Origin: Verrucomicrobiota bacterium
GTDB taxonomy: Bacteria; Verrucomicrobiota; Verrucomicrobiia; Opitutales; Puniceicoccaceae
Direction of reading: 5' to 3'
DNA length: 64,000 nucleotides
Assembly (NCBI GenBank): GCA_038744685.1
Contig: JBCDMB010000008.1
Coordinates: forward strand, 1 to 64,000
Positions 28,815-37,490 of this stretch are shown here, piece after piece. The position numbers and the translations under genes were made by a program. The notes under the pieces were generated by a model. The model ran no database searches and was not told the DNA's origin. It saw only the letters and a list, made by a program, of their open reading frames with translations. Position 1 is the stretch's first letter. Each line of letters begins with the position of its first letter.

Positions 28815-30302
28815 ATGATAATTAGAGAGATAGGCATAAAAGGGTATGAGTTTTTGGGTGTCGAACCAATAGCTGCGGATTGCAGCGAGGTTCATCTGGC
28901 TCCGAAGGAGCCTCCGAGGCGTTGCCCTTACTGTGGAGGCGGCCGCCTCCACAGTAAGGGCCGGTATGAGCGCCGGGCCAATCACCTGGATTTGATAAAC
29001 AGCCGTTGTGTCGTGGTCGTGCACACCAGGCGTTGGCAGTGTCTGGAGTGTGGGCGCAGCTTTGTCCCGGATACTCCGGGCATCCGCCCCTGGCGAAGAT
29101 CGACCGAGAGGCTTAGACACAAGCTCTACCAGGACCATGAGGATGGCGTTGACCTCAAGGCTATCTCACGAAGATCACTCGTTAGTGCCGCCACTGCCGG
29201 AAGAATCTTCCGGCAGTGGACCGAGAGAATCGCCCGTGAGCGCAGCGATCTGCACTGCCCACTTGTCCTCGGCATCGACGAACACACCCTCCACCGTAAA
29301 AGCCGCTTCGTGACCACCTTCTGTGACCTCAAAAACAATAAGGTCTTCGATCTCGCTGAAGGCAAAAGCGAGAAGGAACTTGCCCCCTTCCTGCGCTCTC
29401 TCAAGGGGCGCGAGCGCGTCAGGGTCGTCTGTATCGACCTCTCCAGCTCCTACCGCTCCATGGTCAGAAAATGGTTCCCGAACGCCCGGATCGTTGCCGA
29501 CCGCTTCCACGTCGTCCGGGTCCTCGGTATCCACTTCAATCACCTCTGTAGATCCATCGCTCCCGAGATCACCCGCCATAGCGGGCTTCTCGGGGCCATA
29601 CGAACCAGACCCGATAGACTCTCACACAAACAAAAACAAAGACTCCTTCTTCTCTTCCAAAAGTATCCAGCCCTGGAACCTCTCTATCACAAGAGATGGC
29701 AAATACACTCGCTGCTCTGCAGAAAACACTGCTCAGCAAAAGCCTGCAAAATAAACGCCAGAGAACTCGATCATCATATCGACGACCTCAACAAACAGGG
29801 ATTCCCTGATCTCGCTACTCTCGCCAAAACCCTCATCCAGTGGATCGAGCCCATCGCACGTATGTGGCGATTTACCAAAAACAACGCCATTACCGAGGGC
29901 TTCCATCGCAAAATGAAACTCATTCAACGAAGAGCCTACGGCTTCCGATCCTTCCAGAACTATCGACTCCGAGCCCTCGAGTGGTTTTCACTCGTGCCTT
30001 CCCTATCGGCGGCTGAAGCCGCCGCTCCTTCTATTCAAATCCAAATGAGTCCGGTCAATTTGTTCACTTCTTGTTACCTCCCCACTCTCTATCACCATTC
30101 ATCAGTGGTTGATCCAGAGAACTGTTATTCCCGTGCACTGCATCCTCTGCCATTTGCTTCAACGTCTCGCGGTCGACTTTACCTCCCGCATTCATGGGCA
30201 TTTGAGGTAGATAGACGATTTCCTCGGGTACCTTGTAGCCTACCCGCTCCCTCGAAAATTCGATCAGCTCGGACTCCGAAGGCGGGTTTACTCCCTTTTT
30301 GA
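28815..30302 (+). CDS. ISL3 family transposase, C-terminus read through
   Basis: DDE transposase of the ISL3 type. From ATG at 28815 (MIIREIGIKG) there is an N-terminal zinc-finger region (RCPYCGGG and WQCLECGRSF), then a helix-turn-helix and the DDE core: VLGIDEHTLHRKS (first D), VVCIDLSSSYRSM (second D), PNARIVADRFHVVRVL, and KNNAITEGFHRKMKLIQRRAYGFRSFQNYRLR (catalytic E). The family-like part ends near 30000. The frame then runs through a REP unit and antisense to the acyl-CoA ligase before stopping at 30302, so the native stop is lost or moved. It starts about 100 bases after the tRNA. No terminal inverted repeats were recognised. Two long palindromes lie in its coding sequence. Confidence 0.88.
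   Translation: MIIREIGIKGYEFLGVEPIAADCSEVHLAPKEPPRRCPYCGGGRLHSKGRYERRANHLDLINSRCVVVVHTRRWQCLECGRSFVPDTPGIRPWRRSTERLRHKLYQDHEDGVDLKAISRRSLVSAATAGRIFRQWTERIARERSDLHCPLVLGIDEHTLHRKSRFVTTFCDLKNNKVFDLAEGKSEKELAPFLRSLKGRERVRVVCIDLSSSYRSMVRKWFPNARIVADRFHVVRVLGIHFNHLCRSIAPEITRHSGLLGAIRTRPDRLSHKQKQRLLLLFQKYPALEPLYHKRWQIHSLLCRKHCSAKACKINARELDHHIDDLNKQGFPDLATLAKTLIQWIEPIARMWRFTKNNAITEGFHRKMKLIQRRAYGFRSFQNYRLRALEWFSLVPSLSAAEAAAPSIQIQMSPVNLFTSCYLPTLYHHSSVVDPENCYSRALHPLPFASTSRGRLYLPHSWAFEVDRRFPRVPCSLPAPSKIRSARTPKAGLLPF
28925..28960. repeat. Perfect 36-bp palindrome inside the transposase gene
   Basis: The 18 bases 28925-28942 (beginning CCCTTACTGTGGAGGC) are followed directly by their exact reverse complement (28943-28960). 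The palindrome covers the codons for the first zinc-finger knuckle and the residues after it (CPYCGGGRLHSKG). Confidence 0.9.
29191..29219. repeat. Perfect 14-bp inverted repeat inside the transposase gene
   Basis: CCACTGCCGGAAGA (29191-29204), one A, and the exact reverse complement (29206-29219). It covers the codons of the helix-turn-helix segment ATAGRIFRQW. Confidence 0.9.
30005..30028. repeat. Single REP unit between transposase and acyl-CoA ligase
   Basis: Read on the minus strand it is GGAGCGGCGGCTTCAGCC followed by GCCGAT, the same unit as at 27371. It sits exactly where the transposase homology ends and stays open in the transposase frame, adding residues AAEAAAPS. Confidence 0.75.
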
Positions 30303-31674
30303 GCTCGACGTAGGCACGGACATTTTCGCCGTGCATAGGATTCTTTATTCCGATGACCCCAACGCTATTTACAGCCTCGTGATCGAGAAGCGAGTCCTCG
30401 ACTTCCTGCGGAAAAATATTGGAACCGTCATGAACAATAATCCGCTTTCTCCGTCCGTGGAAGTAGAGGTAACCGTCTGGATCCACCACCATCACATCGC
30501 CTGTATTGAACCATCCGTCCTCGTCAAAGACTTCTGAGGTCTCCTTCGGTCGACCCCAGTAACCCTGCATCACATTCGGGGCTTTTAGCCAGAGCTGTCC
30601 CTCCTTTCCGTGCGTGAGCGGGTTGCCTGCATCGTCCCGAATTTCCGCCAAAAAGCCCGCTGCGGTTCGTCCAACGGTGCCCGGTTTCGACTCCATTGGG
30701 AAGGCATTGAAGTGACAGATTCCTGCCTCTGTCATCCCATAGGCTTCCGAAATGTGGATCCCCGACTTTTCAAAGAATTCGCGCTTGAGTTGCGCCGACA
30801 CCTTATCTCCGCCGATCAGAACCGTTCGGAGTGATGAAAAGTGCTCCGGCAACGTTCGTTTGTCCCGTTCCAAGGCGAAAAGAGAGGCCGGAAGCATGGC
30901 GAGAAAAGTCGGCCGACACTTTCGTAGAAGGTCGACCTGAACATCAATTTTACCCACCTCGAAGGTGATGAATTGAGCCGCTTCCAAAACCGCTCCAATG
31001 AATTTCATGGATCCACCTATGTGGGAGCAGGAGGTGGCATTCATGAACCGATCGTCGGGAGAAAGCTGCATGGACCGGCCATAGCTAATTGCGATCGCTC
31101 CAATGGATGCCCTGGTGTGAGTGACCCCTTTTGCTGGTCCTGTACTTCCCGAGGTGAAAAAGATCATAGCAGGATCATCCGTCGCACACTGAACCTCAAC
31201 TGGCCCATTCGACTCGACAAAGAGCGTGCGAACATCCACCGCTCCATTGGCCGACCCCCTCCGAATGAAGCGCACCGGCAGTTCACTCGCATTCGAAGAT
31301 TCCTTAACCTGCTCCGCACGCTCGGCATCGTAGACCAAAGCTTTGGCATCACTCACAGAAAGCGCGTGATCAATCTCGCTCGCCGTGTATCGATAGTTGA
31401 GCGGAACCGCCACAAGACCCGCTTTTAGTGTGCCCAAAAAGTGAATGATCAGGGTGCTGCAGTTTGGGAGGTAAGACGCTACGCGATCTCCGGGAGAAAG
31501 ACCACTCGCAATCAAATTGGCAGCATAGTCATTCGAAAGCTGCTCAAGCTCACGCCAAGTCCAACTACCCTCTTCCGTGACAAGACCAACAGCATCCGGC
31601 GCAATCGCAAGAGGCCGTTCCAACAACCTTGAAAGATCGACTTGATAACCAAGGCGTGCTCCAGAATACCTCAT
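30064..31674 (-). CDS. AMP-dependent acyl-CoA synthetase/ligase
   Basis: A 536-aa class I adenylate-forming enzyme that activates a carboxylic acid with ATP and joins it to CoA in the cytoplasm. Core motifs are complete: P-loop-like IFFTSGSTGPAKG (171-183), YGMTEAG, GWFNTGDVM, GRRKRIIVHDGSNI, and the C-terminal lysine region MNAGGKVDRETLKQ. This set matches long-chain or aryl/short-chain acyl-CoA ligases; chain preference cannot be read. It ends 36 bases from the REP unit behind the transposase. The AraC regulator upstream (31750) is in the same direction, 75 bases away, and may be cotranscribed. Confidence 0.93.
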   Translation of the reverse strand: MRYSGARLGYQVDLSRLLERPLAIAPDAVGLVTEEGSWTWRELEQLSNDYAANLIASGLSPGDRVASYLPNCSTLIIHFLGTLKAGLVAVPLNYRYTASEIDHALSVSDAKALVYDAERAEQVKESSNASELPVRFIRRGSANGAVDVRTLFVESNGPVEVQCATDDPAMIFFTSGSTGPAKGVTHTRASIGAIAISYGRSMQLSPDDRFMNATSCSHIGGSMKFIGAVLEAAQFITFEVGKIDVQVDLLRKCRPTFLAMLPASLFALERDKRTLPEHFSSLRTVLIGGDKVSAQLKREFFEKSGIHISEAYGMTEAGICHFNAFPMESKPGTVGRTAAGFLAEIRDDAGNPLTHGKEGQLWLKAPNVMQGYWGRPKETSEVFDEDGWFNTGDVMVVDPDGYLYFHGRRKRIIVHDGSNIFPQEVEDSLLDHEAVNSVGVIGIKNPMHGENVRAYVELKKGVNPPSESELIEFSRERVGYKVPEEIVYLPQMPMNAGGKVDRETLKQMAEDAVHGNNSSLDQPLMNGDREWGGNKK

Positions 31675-31749
31675 TGTCCTACAGGGAATCGCTTGAATCC
31701 ATAGCTTTCAGTCATAAATCGGAAGCACTTAGATATTGCCTGGAAAATT

Positions 31750-32646
31750 TCAAGAATTCCCGGTGGCATAGTGTTTTGGTGATAGCCCAAAGAATTTCTT
31801 AAACAAGCGAGAAAAGTGAAAAGGGTCGTCGTAGGCCACTTCAGCAGCCACCGCTTTAACCGCGATACGCTGGTTGCGAAGGCGCTCGGCGGCATACTCC
31901 ATCTTCATTCGGGTCAAAAAATGATAAGGGCTTTCTTTACTATGGATCTTAAACAAACGGGATAAGTAGGCGCGGTCCAAATGACAGCGAGAGCTCACCT
32001 CCTCGACCGAACGCAACACGCGAAACTCTGCCTGTATGAAACCCCTGCAGCGGAGGTACGTCTCGTAACTAAGACTGCCGGATCGATCATCGACGATCTG
32101 ATCCTGTCCGATTCGCATCAGAATCAATCGTATGATCAAACTTCCCATCTCCCGAGCAACGGTCAAAGAGTATCCATTCGTATCCAAAACCTGGTCAAAC
32201 AGTGCGCGAATTCCGTCTGGAGTAACCCTTTTCGGAACACCGGGAACCAGACCAGCCCGCTTGATCAAAAGAGAGGCATGACGACCTGCAAAATCCACAA
32301 AATATTTTAAGGACGATTGGTCGGAACAACATCGCAAATTGAAGCTCGTCTCTGGACTGTAGGCAAAAACGCTACCCGGGCCCAACTCGTAGGCCATGCC
32401 TCCACAAACGAACTCCCACTTGCCGGATACGATCAACTCAACTGCAAAATACTTAAATCTATTTCGTTTGAGATGAAAGCCGGAGTCGCAGCGTTCGCGC
32501 CCTGCACCCACCAAAACCAGGGATTCACCTTCCGAGGGGGTTAGGTCTACAAAGTGGTAGTCGCTCTGAAGGACCTGTTTCGAGACAAAATCAGGACTGC
32601 TGTACACTCTTTTCTTGAATGTCACAGATATCCATGATTTCGCCAC
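31750..32646 (-). CDS. AraC family transcriptional regulator
   Basis: About 298 aa. The N-terminal cupin-like sensing domain (about 35-150) includes [13 protein letters not shown]. The C-terminal double helix-turn-helix (about 195-295) has [34 protein letters not shown] and [21 protein letters not shown], the AraC/XylS signature. The start is uncertain: GTG at 32646, with further GTG codons at 32625 and 32607. It is divergent from the aldo/keto reductase cluster (start 32747), which is its most likely target along with itself. The cupin plus HTH layout is typical of sugar-responsive activators. Confidence 0.9.
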   Translation of the reverse strand: MAKSWISVTFKKRVYSSPDFVSKQVLQSDYHFVDLTPSEGESLVLVGAGRERCDSGFHLKRNRFKYFAVELIVSGKWEFVCGGMAYELGPGSVFAYSPETSFNLRCCSDQSSLKYFVDFAGRHASLLIKRAGLVPGVPKRVTPDGIRALFDQVLDTNGYSLTVAREMGSLIIRLILMRIGQDQIVDDRSGSLSYETYLRCRGFIQAEFRVLRSVEEVSSRCHLDRAYLSRLFKIHSKESPYHFLTRMKMEYAAERLRNQRIAVKAVAAEVAYDDPFHFSRLFKKFFGLSPKHYATGNS

Positions 32647-32746
32647 ACGTGTCTATTCAAAACCAGCCGGCGGTACCTTATTCTCCTACACACGGGCTGG
32701 TGCACCCCTCCCTCACCAATTCAGCCTGCTAATCCAATTCGAACCT

Positions 32747-33769
32747 ATGCCTACACCATCCGCCAAACTAGAACTCCCGAGAATCATTTTTGGCTCAAGT
32801 GCTCTCGGAAATCTCTATGAAGTGGTTCCAGACGAAAACAAACTGAAAATTGTTGAGAATTGGATCCGCTACCAGAAGAACCCACTCATCGATTCCGCGG
32901 GTAAATACGGTGCTGGCCTCGCCCTCGAAAACATCGGGAAATGCTTGAAGACGCTGGGTGTGCGACCCGACGAAGTGTTGATCAGCAACAAACTTGGCTG
33001 GAAACGGACACCCCTACTCACCCCCGAACCAACGTTCGAGCAAGGAGTCTGGTTAGGCCTCGAAAACGATGCAGCTCACTCTTTCGGCTACGATGGCATC
33101 CTGGCTTGCTACGAACAAGGTAATGAATTGCTCGGCAGCTACAACGCACAGCTCTTGTCCGTCCATGATCCGGATGAATATCTCTTGGGTGCCGACTCTC
33201 CAGAAGAAACCACCGAACGCTACCAGGATATCCTCGACAGCTATCGTGCTCTGAATGAGTTACGCGAGGAAGGTAAAGCTTTAGGCGTCGGTGTTGGTTC
33301 GAAAGATTGGACAATAATCAAACGACTTTACGACGACGGTGTTCCCTTGGACTGGGTGATGTTCGCCAACAGTTTTACGATCTACTCTCACCCGTCTGAG
33401 ATCATTGATTTCATCAAAAAATTAAATGAGGCCGGAGTCACCATCATTAACTCAGCGGTCTTTAACGCAGGCTTTCTAATCGGAGGGAAATGGTTCAACT
33501 ACCGTGAAGTCACACCAGACTCAGAACCTGAACTCTTTGAGTGGCGCGACCGCTTCCTGAAACTCTGCGAAGCTCATTCTGTCCCGCCTGCCCTGGCATG
33601 CTGTGAGTTTGGACTCTCTGCTCCAGGCATCCAAAGCCTTGCTCTCAACACTACGCGCGCAGAACGGGTTGAGCAAAATGTATCTCTTGTGAACAACCAA
33701 GCTCCTCTTTCGTTTTGGGCGGAAATGAAAAATCAGGGGCTGATCGAATCAGACTATCCTTACCTGTAG
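32747..33769 (+). CDS. Aldo/keto reductase, D-threo-aldose/L-fucose dehydrogenase-like
   Basis: A 340-aa aldo/keto reductase with a TIM barrel. ATG at 32747 begins the conserved [15 protein letters not shown]; the frame is open further upstream, but only into the intergenic region. [18 protein letters not shown] holds the catalytic D and Y, KLGWKR the catalytic K, and [10 protein letters not shown] the active-site H. Members of this subgroup oxidise L-fucose, D-arabinose or L-galactose to the lactone with NAD(P). The gene begins the plus-strand sugar cluster (dehydrogenase, tagaturonate epimerase, mutarotase) next to the AraC regulator. L-rhamnose or L-fucose is the likely substrate by context. 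Confidence 0.88.
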   Translation: MPTPSAKLELPRIIFGSSALGNLYEVVPDENKLKIVENWIRYQKNPLIDSAGKYGAGLALENIGKCLKTLGVRPDEVLISNKLGWKRTPLLTPEPTFEQGVWLGLENDAAHSFGYDGILACYEQGNELLGSYNAQLLSVHDPDEYLLGADSPEETTERYQDILDSYRALNELREEGKALGVGVGSKDWTIIKRLYDDGVPLDWVMFANSFTIYSHPSEIIDFIKKLNEAGVTIINSAVFNAGFLIGGKWFNYREVTPDSEPELFEWRDRFLKLCEAHSVPPALACCEFGLSAPGIQSLALNTTRAERVEQNVSLVNNQAPLSFWAEMKNQGLIESDYPYL

Positions 33770-33855
33770 ACTACTGGATTTCGTTCGTGTAGCCTCACCC
33801 ACACAAGACGATCCTTCACCCTTTATCTGCAATTCATCTGCACAGAGAAAATCTC

Positions 33856-34875
33856 ATGAAAGCAATTAGCATCACAAAACCCCAGCAAGCAGAAGTCATT
33901 GAGCTGAGCCCACCACCGGATCCGGCTTCCGGAGAGGTCCAACTTAGAATCAGGCAAGTCGGATACTGCGGCTCGGACTTGACCTCTTTCCGAGGTCTTA
34001 ACCCCTTAGTGACCTATCCACGTATCCCAGGGCACGAAATCGGGGCCACAATTGAATCCATCGGAGCTAATGTGCCGGAGGATTGGTCTTTAGGGCAAAA
34101 GGTCCTCGTCTCTCCCTACACCCATTGCAACAACTGCTCAGCATGCCGAGCGGGACGCTACAATGCATGTAAGAACAATCAAACGATGGGTGTGCAGCGG
34201 GACGGTGCCATGACGGAGTTTGTAAACGTTCCTCACGAAAAACTCTTTTCTTCAGACAACCTCACCCTTGAAGAAATGGCTCTCGTAGAACCATTGACAG
34301 TAGGATTCCACGCAGTAGACCGCGGCGAGGTGACGAACGATGATGTGGTAGTCGTATTTGGCTGCGGAGCGATCGGTCTTGGCGTCATCGCAGGTGCTTC
34401 TGCCCGAAAGGCACGGGTAGTCGCAGTCGATGTCGACGACAATAAACTCGCTCTGGCCAAACGTTGCGGCGCGACCGACACCATCAATTCCCTGGAACAG
34501 GATCTCCATCAAATACTCACTGAAATGACCGACGGAGAGGGACCGAATGTAATGATTGAGGCAGTCGGCCTTCCCCAGACCTTTCGAGCATGTGTTGAAG
34601 AGGTCTGTTTCGCGGGTCGGGTGGTTTACATTGGCTACGCCAAAGCGCCAGTGGACTACGAAACGAAGTACTTTGTCATGAAGGAACTCGACATCCGTGG
34701 ATCTCGCAACGCACTGCCCGCTGACTTTAATGCCGTGATTGCGCACCTAGAAAGCGGCAAATTCCCATCGGACGAGGTCATCACAAAAACAGTGGCACTG
34801 GACGAAGCTCCAGCGGCATTGGCAGCCTGGAGCGAAAACCCAGGAGAGATCACGAAGATACACGTCCAATTTTGA
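33856..34875 (+). CDS. Zinc-dependent alcohol dehydrogenase, sugar/polyol type
   Basis: A 339-aa medium-chain dehydrogenase. Catalytic zinc ligands are C38 (GYCGSD) and H60-E61 (PGHEIG). The structural zinc site has C91, C94, C97 and C105 ([15 protein letters not shown]). The NAD site is [13 protein letters not shown]. The family oxidises secondary alcohols of sugars, polyols or sugar acids, for example L-iditol, galactitol or galactonate. It is 86 bases after the aldo/keto reductase and 37 bases before the tagaturonate epimerase. A role in oxidising or reducing an intermediate of the same uronate or deoxyhexose route is inferred. Confidence 0.92.
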   Translation: MKAISITKPQQAEVIELSPPPDPASGEVQLRIRQVGYCGSDLTSFRGLNPLVTYPRIPGHEIGATIESIGANVPEDWSLGQKVLVSPYTHCNNCSACRAGRYNACKNNQTMGVQRDGAMTEFVNVPHEKLFSSDNLTLEEMALVEPLTVGFHAVDRGEVTNDDVVVVFGCGAIGLGVIAGASARKARVVAVDVDDNKLALAKRCGATDTINSLEQDLHQILTEMTDGEGPNVMIEAVGLPQTFRACVEEVCFAGRVVYIGYAKAPVDYETKYFVMKELDIRGSRNALPADFNAVIAHLESGKFPSDEVITKTVALDEAPAALAAWSENPGEITKIHVQF

Positions 34876-34912
34876 CCCTTACGGGAAACCCTAAACACAA
34901 ACTCCCAACGCT

Positions 34913-36157
34913 ATGCAAATTAAGAAGTACACAATGGGTATGGGCGACCGATTCGCCCATCAAGGCAAGGCACAGTTGAAGGCCATCATTCATGCCCAGG
35001 AGGAAGGTATTGATGTCTACCCGACTTGGAATAAATCCTTTCGCGAACATTCAATCGTCAAAAGCTCTCCCGACGATCTACGGGCAGAAGCGGACGCGGC
35101 GGTTGAATCACTTGGATGGAAGAAGGAGTACTATGTCGACGCAGACCACATTGGATTGAAGACCGTAGAGAGCTTTCTCGCAGGCAGTAATTTTTACACC
35201 CTGGACGTCGCCGATTTTGTGGGTGCGCCGCCTGAATCAGCCGATGTCGATGAATTCGTAGCGAAAAACCATCGATACCTCGGTTCGCTTGAAATACCCG
35301 GAATCGATACACCGCTGGACATTTCGGAGAGCACCCTTCGTGAAGTGGCGGAGAAATTCCTCGTCGCTATTTATGGAGCGAAGAGTATCTACGATCATAT
35401 TGTAGCGGTTAAGGGAGCTGAGAATTTCGTTACTGAAGTTTCCATTGATGAAACCAACCTCCCCCAGTCTCCAGTCGAGCTTTTTCTGATTCTCTCGATG
35501 ATCGCTGCCGAGGGAATCCCCGCTCAAACCGTGGCACCAAAGTTCACCGGACGTTTCAACAAAGGCGTCGATTACGTGGGTGATCTCACCCAGTTTGAGA
35601 AGGAATTTGATGAGGACCTCTACGTGATCGCGTATGCTATTCAGGAGTTCGGCTTGCCGGAGACTTTGAAGCTCAGCGTGCATTCCGGTTCCGATAAATT
35701 TGCTCTCTACCCGACGATCAATGCACTGATCAAAAAGCACGACGCCGGGTTACATGTGAAGACCGCCGGAACGACTTGGTTGGAAGAAGTCATCGGACTG
35801 GCTGAATCCGGTGGAGAAGGTCTGGATATTGCTAAAAAGGTTTACGCAGGTGCCTACAACCGCTTCGACGAACTTACAGGCCCTTATGCTACCGTAATCG
35901 ATATAGACAAAACCGCTCTTCCAAAGCCGGAGGATGTAAGAGAGTGGAGTAGCCAGGAATACGCAGACACACTGCGCCACGTCCAAAGTAATCCCGCCTA
36001 CAACCAGAACTTTCGCCAACTCATTCACGTTGGCTTTAAAGTCGCTGCCGAGATGAAAGAAGACTACACCGACGCACTCAAGGCCAACGAATCGGTTATC
36101 GCGAAGAACGTAACGGCAAACCTTTGGGAGAGACACATAAAGCCGATCTTTAGCTAG
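34913..36157 (+). CDS. uxaE: Tagaturonate epimerase family protein
   Basis: A 414-aa protein of the UxaE family, which interconverts D-tagaturonate and D-fructuronate so that galacturonate-derived carbon enters the glucuronate route. Hallmarks are the opening MGMGDRFAHQGKAQLKA, WNKSFREH, YYVDADHIGLKTVESFLAGSNFYTLDVADF and HVKTAGTTWLEEVIGLAESGG. Length is normal for the family. It is cytoplasmic, without a signal peptide. It lies in the cluster with a Zn dehydrogenase and a mutarotase and is 4.4 kb from kduI, so two uronate enzymes lie in the region. The gene symbol rests on family recognition from the sequence alone. Confidence 0.85.
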   Translation: MQIKKYTMGMGDRFAHQGKAQLKAIIHAQEEGIDVYPTWNKSFREHSIVKSSPDDLRAEADAAVESLGWKKEYYVDADHIGLKTVESFLAGSNFYTLDVADFVGAPPESADVDEFVAKNHRYLGSLEIPGIDTPLDISESTLREVAEKFLVAIYGAKSIYDHIVAVKGAENFVTEVSIDETNLPQSPVELFLILSMIAAEGIPAQTVAPKFTGRFNKGVDYVGDLTQFEKEFDEDLYVIAYAIQEFGLPETLKLSVHSGSDKFALYPTINALIKKHDAGLHVKTAGTTWLEEVIGLAESGGEGLDIAKKVYAGAYNRFDELTGPYATVIDIDKTALPKPEDVREWSSQEYADTLRHVQSNPAYNQNFRQLIHVGFKVAAEMKEDYTDALKANESVIAKNVTANLWERHIKPIFS

Positions 36158-36354
36158 CCGTCCGAAGAATTTCGCTAACTGCGTTCTAAATCGAAGAGGA
36201 TCCAGTTTGGCTGTGAGCCTTCTCAGCGTTCTTTCCGAGGTCCACAGAAAGAGAATACCTTTGCCTTTTGAGGACTTCTTTTGATCGAAAGAAGAAGCTT
36301 GAGGGATCATTCTTAGCGACATTTTCAGAGTCATTCCTATTCTCCTGATCCCAG

Positions 36355-37062
36355 ATGTCTCCTTACGAAAACCGCTTAAACTCTGAAAACTTCCGCAGGG
36401 TTGCCCTCCTGGCCGAGGTTCCCGCCGAGAACAAAATATCTCTTGAGGGGACTCTTCGCACCAAGCCGCCCACGCTGGCCGCTGACCTAGTGCCTTTTGG
36501 AATCAGTCACCTGCACATCTACCTAAAGGTGTTCAAACGCCGTTCGGTCCTTTTCGTTTACTTCGAGATGGACGAGCTCGATCAGGAAAAAGCCGTTCCG
36601 ATCTTTAAAAAAAGCTCGGCATGGTGGACCCACCTAGAGCCTTTCTTGGAATCGCATCCGAGAGCAGCCGAAAGAGACACACCGTGGAAGCAGGCGGAAT
36701 TCATCAACGTTGTCGCCGACAATACTGCTCGTAGCCGCGAGATCGGGAAGCCAATGGGACTCACTGCTGGTCTACACCCGGAAAAAGAGCTTTGGTATCG
36801 CACTCTCCACCAAACCAACTGGCCAGGCGTAACCGATCAAATGAGGCGAAGCAGTTATCAGAACTGGACCACTTTCCTGCTCGAATTTGGAGACGAGTTG
36901 ATGCTGTTCACACACGTCGAATACCTGGGCAAGGATCAAGCCGCTGACGACGCTCTCATGAAAGAGGATCCTGTTACCAATCGCTGGTGGACGCACACCG
37001 AGCCATGCCTCTACCCCCTTGTCGACTCAGGTAACAACTGGACGCTAATGAACGAGTTCTAA
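36355..37062 (+). CDS. Tandem L-rhamnose mutarotase-like protein (DUF718)
   Basis: A 235-aa protein made of two copies of a domain that is normally about 105 aa alone. Copy 1 (about 12-105) ends SSAWWTHLEPFLES; copy 2 (about 120-230) ends TNRWWTHTEPCLYPL. The repeated WW-x-x-x-EP and the beta strands ISHLHIYLKVFKRRSVLFVYFEM and FLLEFGDELMLFTHVEYLG match L-rhamnose mutarotase (RhaM), which interconverts alpha and beta anomers. RhaM works as a homodimer, so this is a covalent dimer. It is the last gene of the plus-strand sugar cluster. L-fucose is an alternative substrate. Confidence 0.82.
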   Translation: MSPYENRLNSENFRRVALLAEVPAENKISLEGTLRTKPPTLAADLVPFGISHLHIYLKVFKRRSVLFVYFEMDELDQEKAVPIFKKSSAWWTHLEPFLESHPRAAERDTPWKQAEFINVVADNTARSREIGKPMGLTAGLHPEKELWYRTLHQTNWPGVTDQMRRSSYQNWTTFLLEFGDELMLFTHVEYLGKDQAADDALMKEDPVTNRWWTHTEPCLYPLVDSGNNWTLMNEF

Positions 37063-37106
37063 TCACTCGCTACTTAAATAGAACATACTCGGGATTCGAT
37101 ATCGGG

Positions 37107-37157
37107 ATCGAAATCGGGCCTCGAGTGGTTTCGATAGCGATACCGATTTCGATTTTT
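37107..37157 (+). terminator. Possible terminator or dispersed repeat after the mutarotase
   Basis: ATCGAAATCGG (37107-37117) and CCGATTTCGAT (37143-37153) are perfect 11-bp arms around a 25-base loop, followed by T-rich sequence. The loop contains TCGATAGCGA, and the wording (ATCGAAATCG) recurs near 9130 and 52190. It could be a terminator for the sugar cluster or a dispersed repeat. The rest of 37063-37490 holds no gene I can support. Confidence 0.45.
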
Positions 37158-37490
37158 GCGATCATGCTTTGTGTGAGGCGCAGTTTAATGACCCCCTCAC
37201 AGCCCTGTGAATCAATGGATCATCCTGATGAGGTAAATCTGGCTTTAATCTCTTCGAGCAAACAGGGGCAATTTGATGAAACTGCCTTGGTTTCCTTTCC
37301 GTATATAATTTCCTTCATCTTTCGAGTCTACATTTGAGTCTTACCTCTACGGCTCCCATTGGCACCCAGCCAGCGATCTTTTACGGACATTTCAAATTCT
37401 TGGTGAAAACGAAATACTCAAAGTCCGAATAAGAGTTCCATGCAAACTACTCGCAAGAAACTCTCCTTTCTGACCAAGAACAGAATTCGA

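Noticed and set aside
28712-28815. Left terminal inverted repeat of the ISL3 element
   Set aside because: A CTTCGGG.../...CCCGAAG dyad is present, but no partner at the right end near 30000 was found, so IS ends are not claimed.
28925-29219. CRISPR-like reading of the repeated palindromes
   Set aside because: The two palindromes differ in sequence and lie within coding sequence; there is no regular repeat-spacer pattern anywhere in the window.
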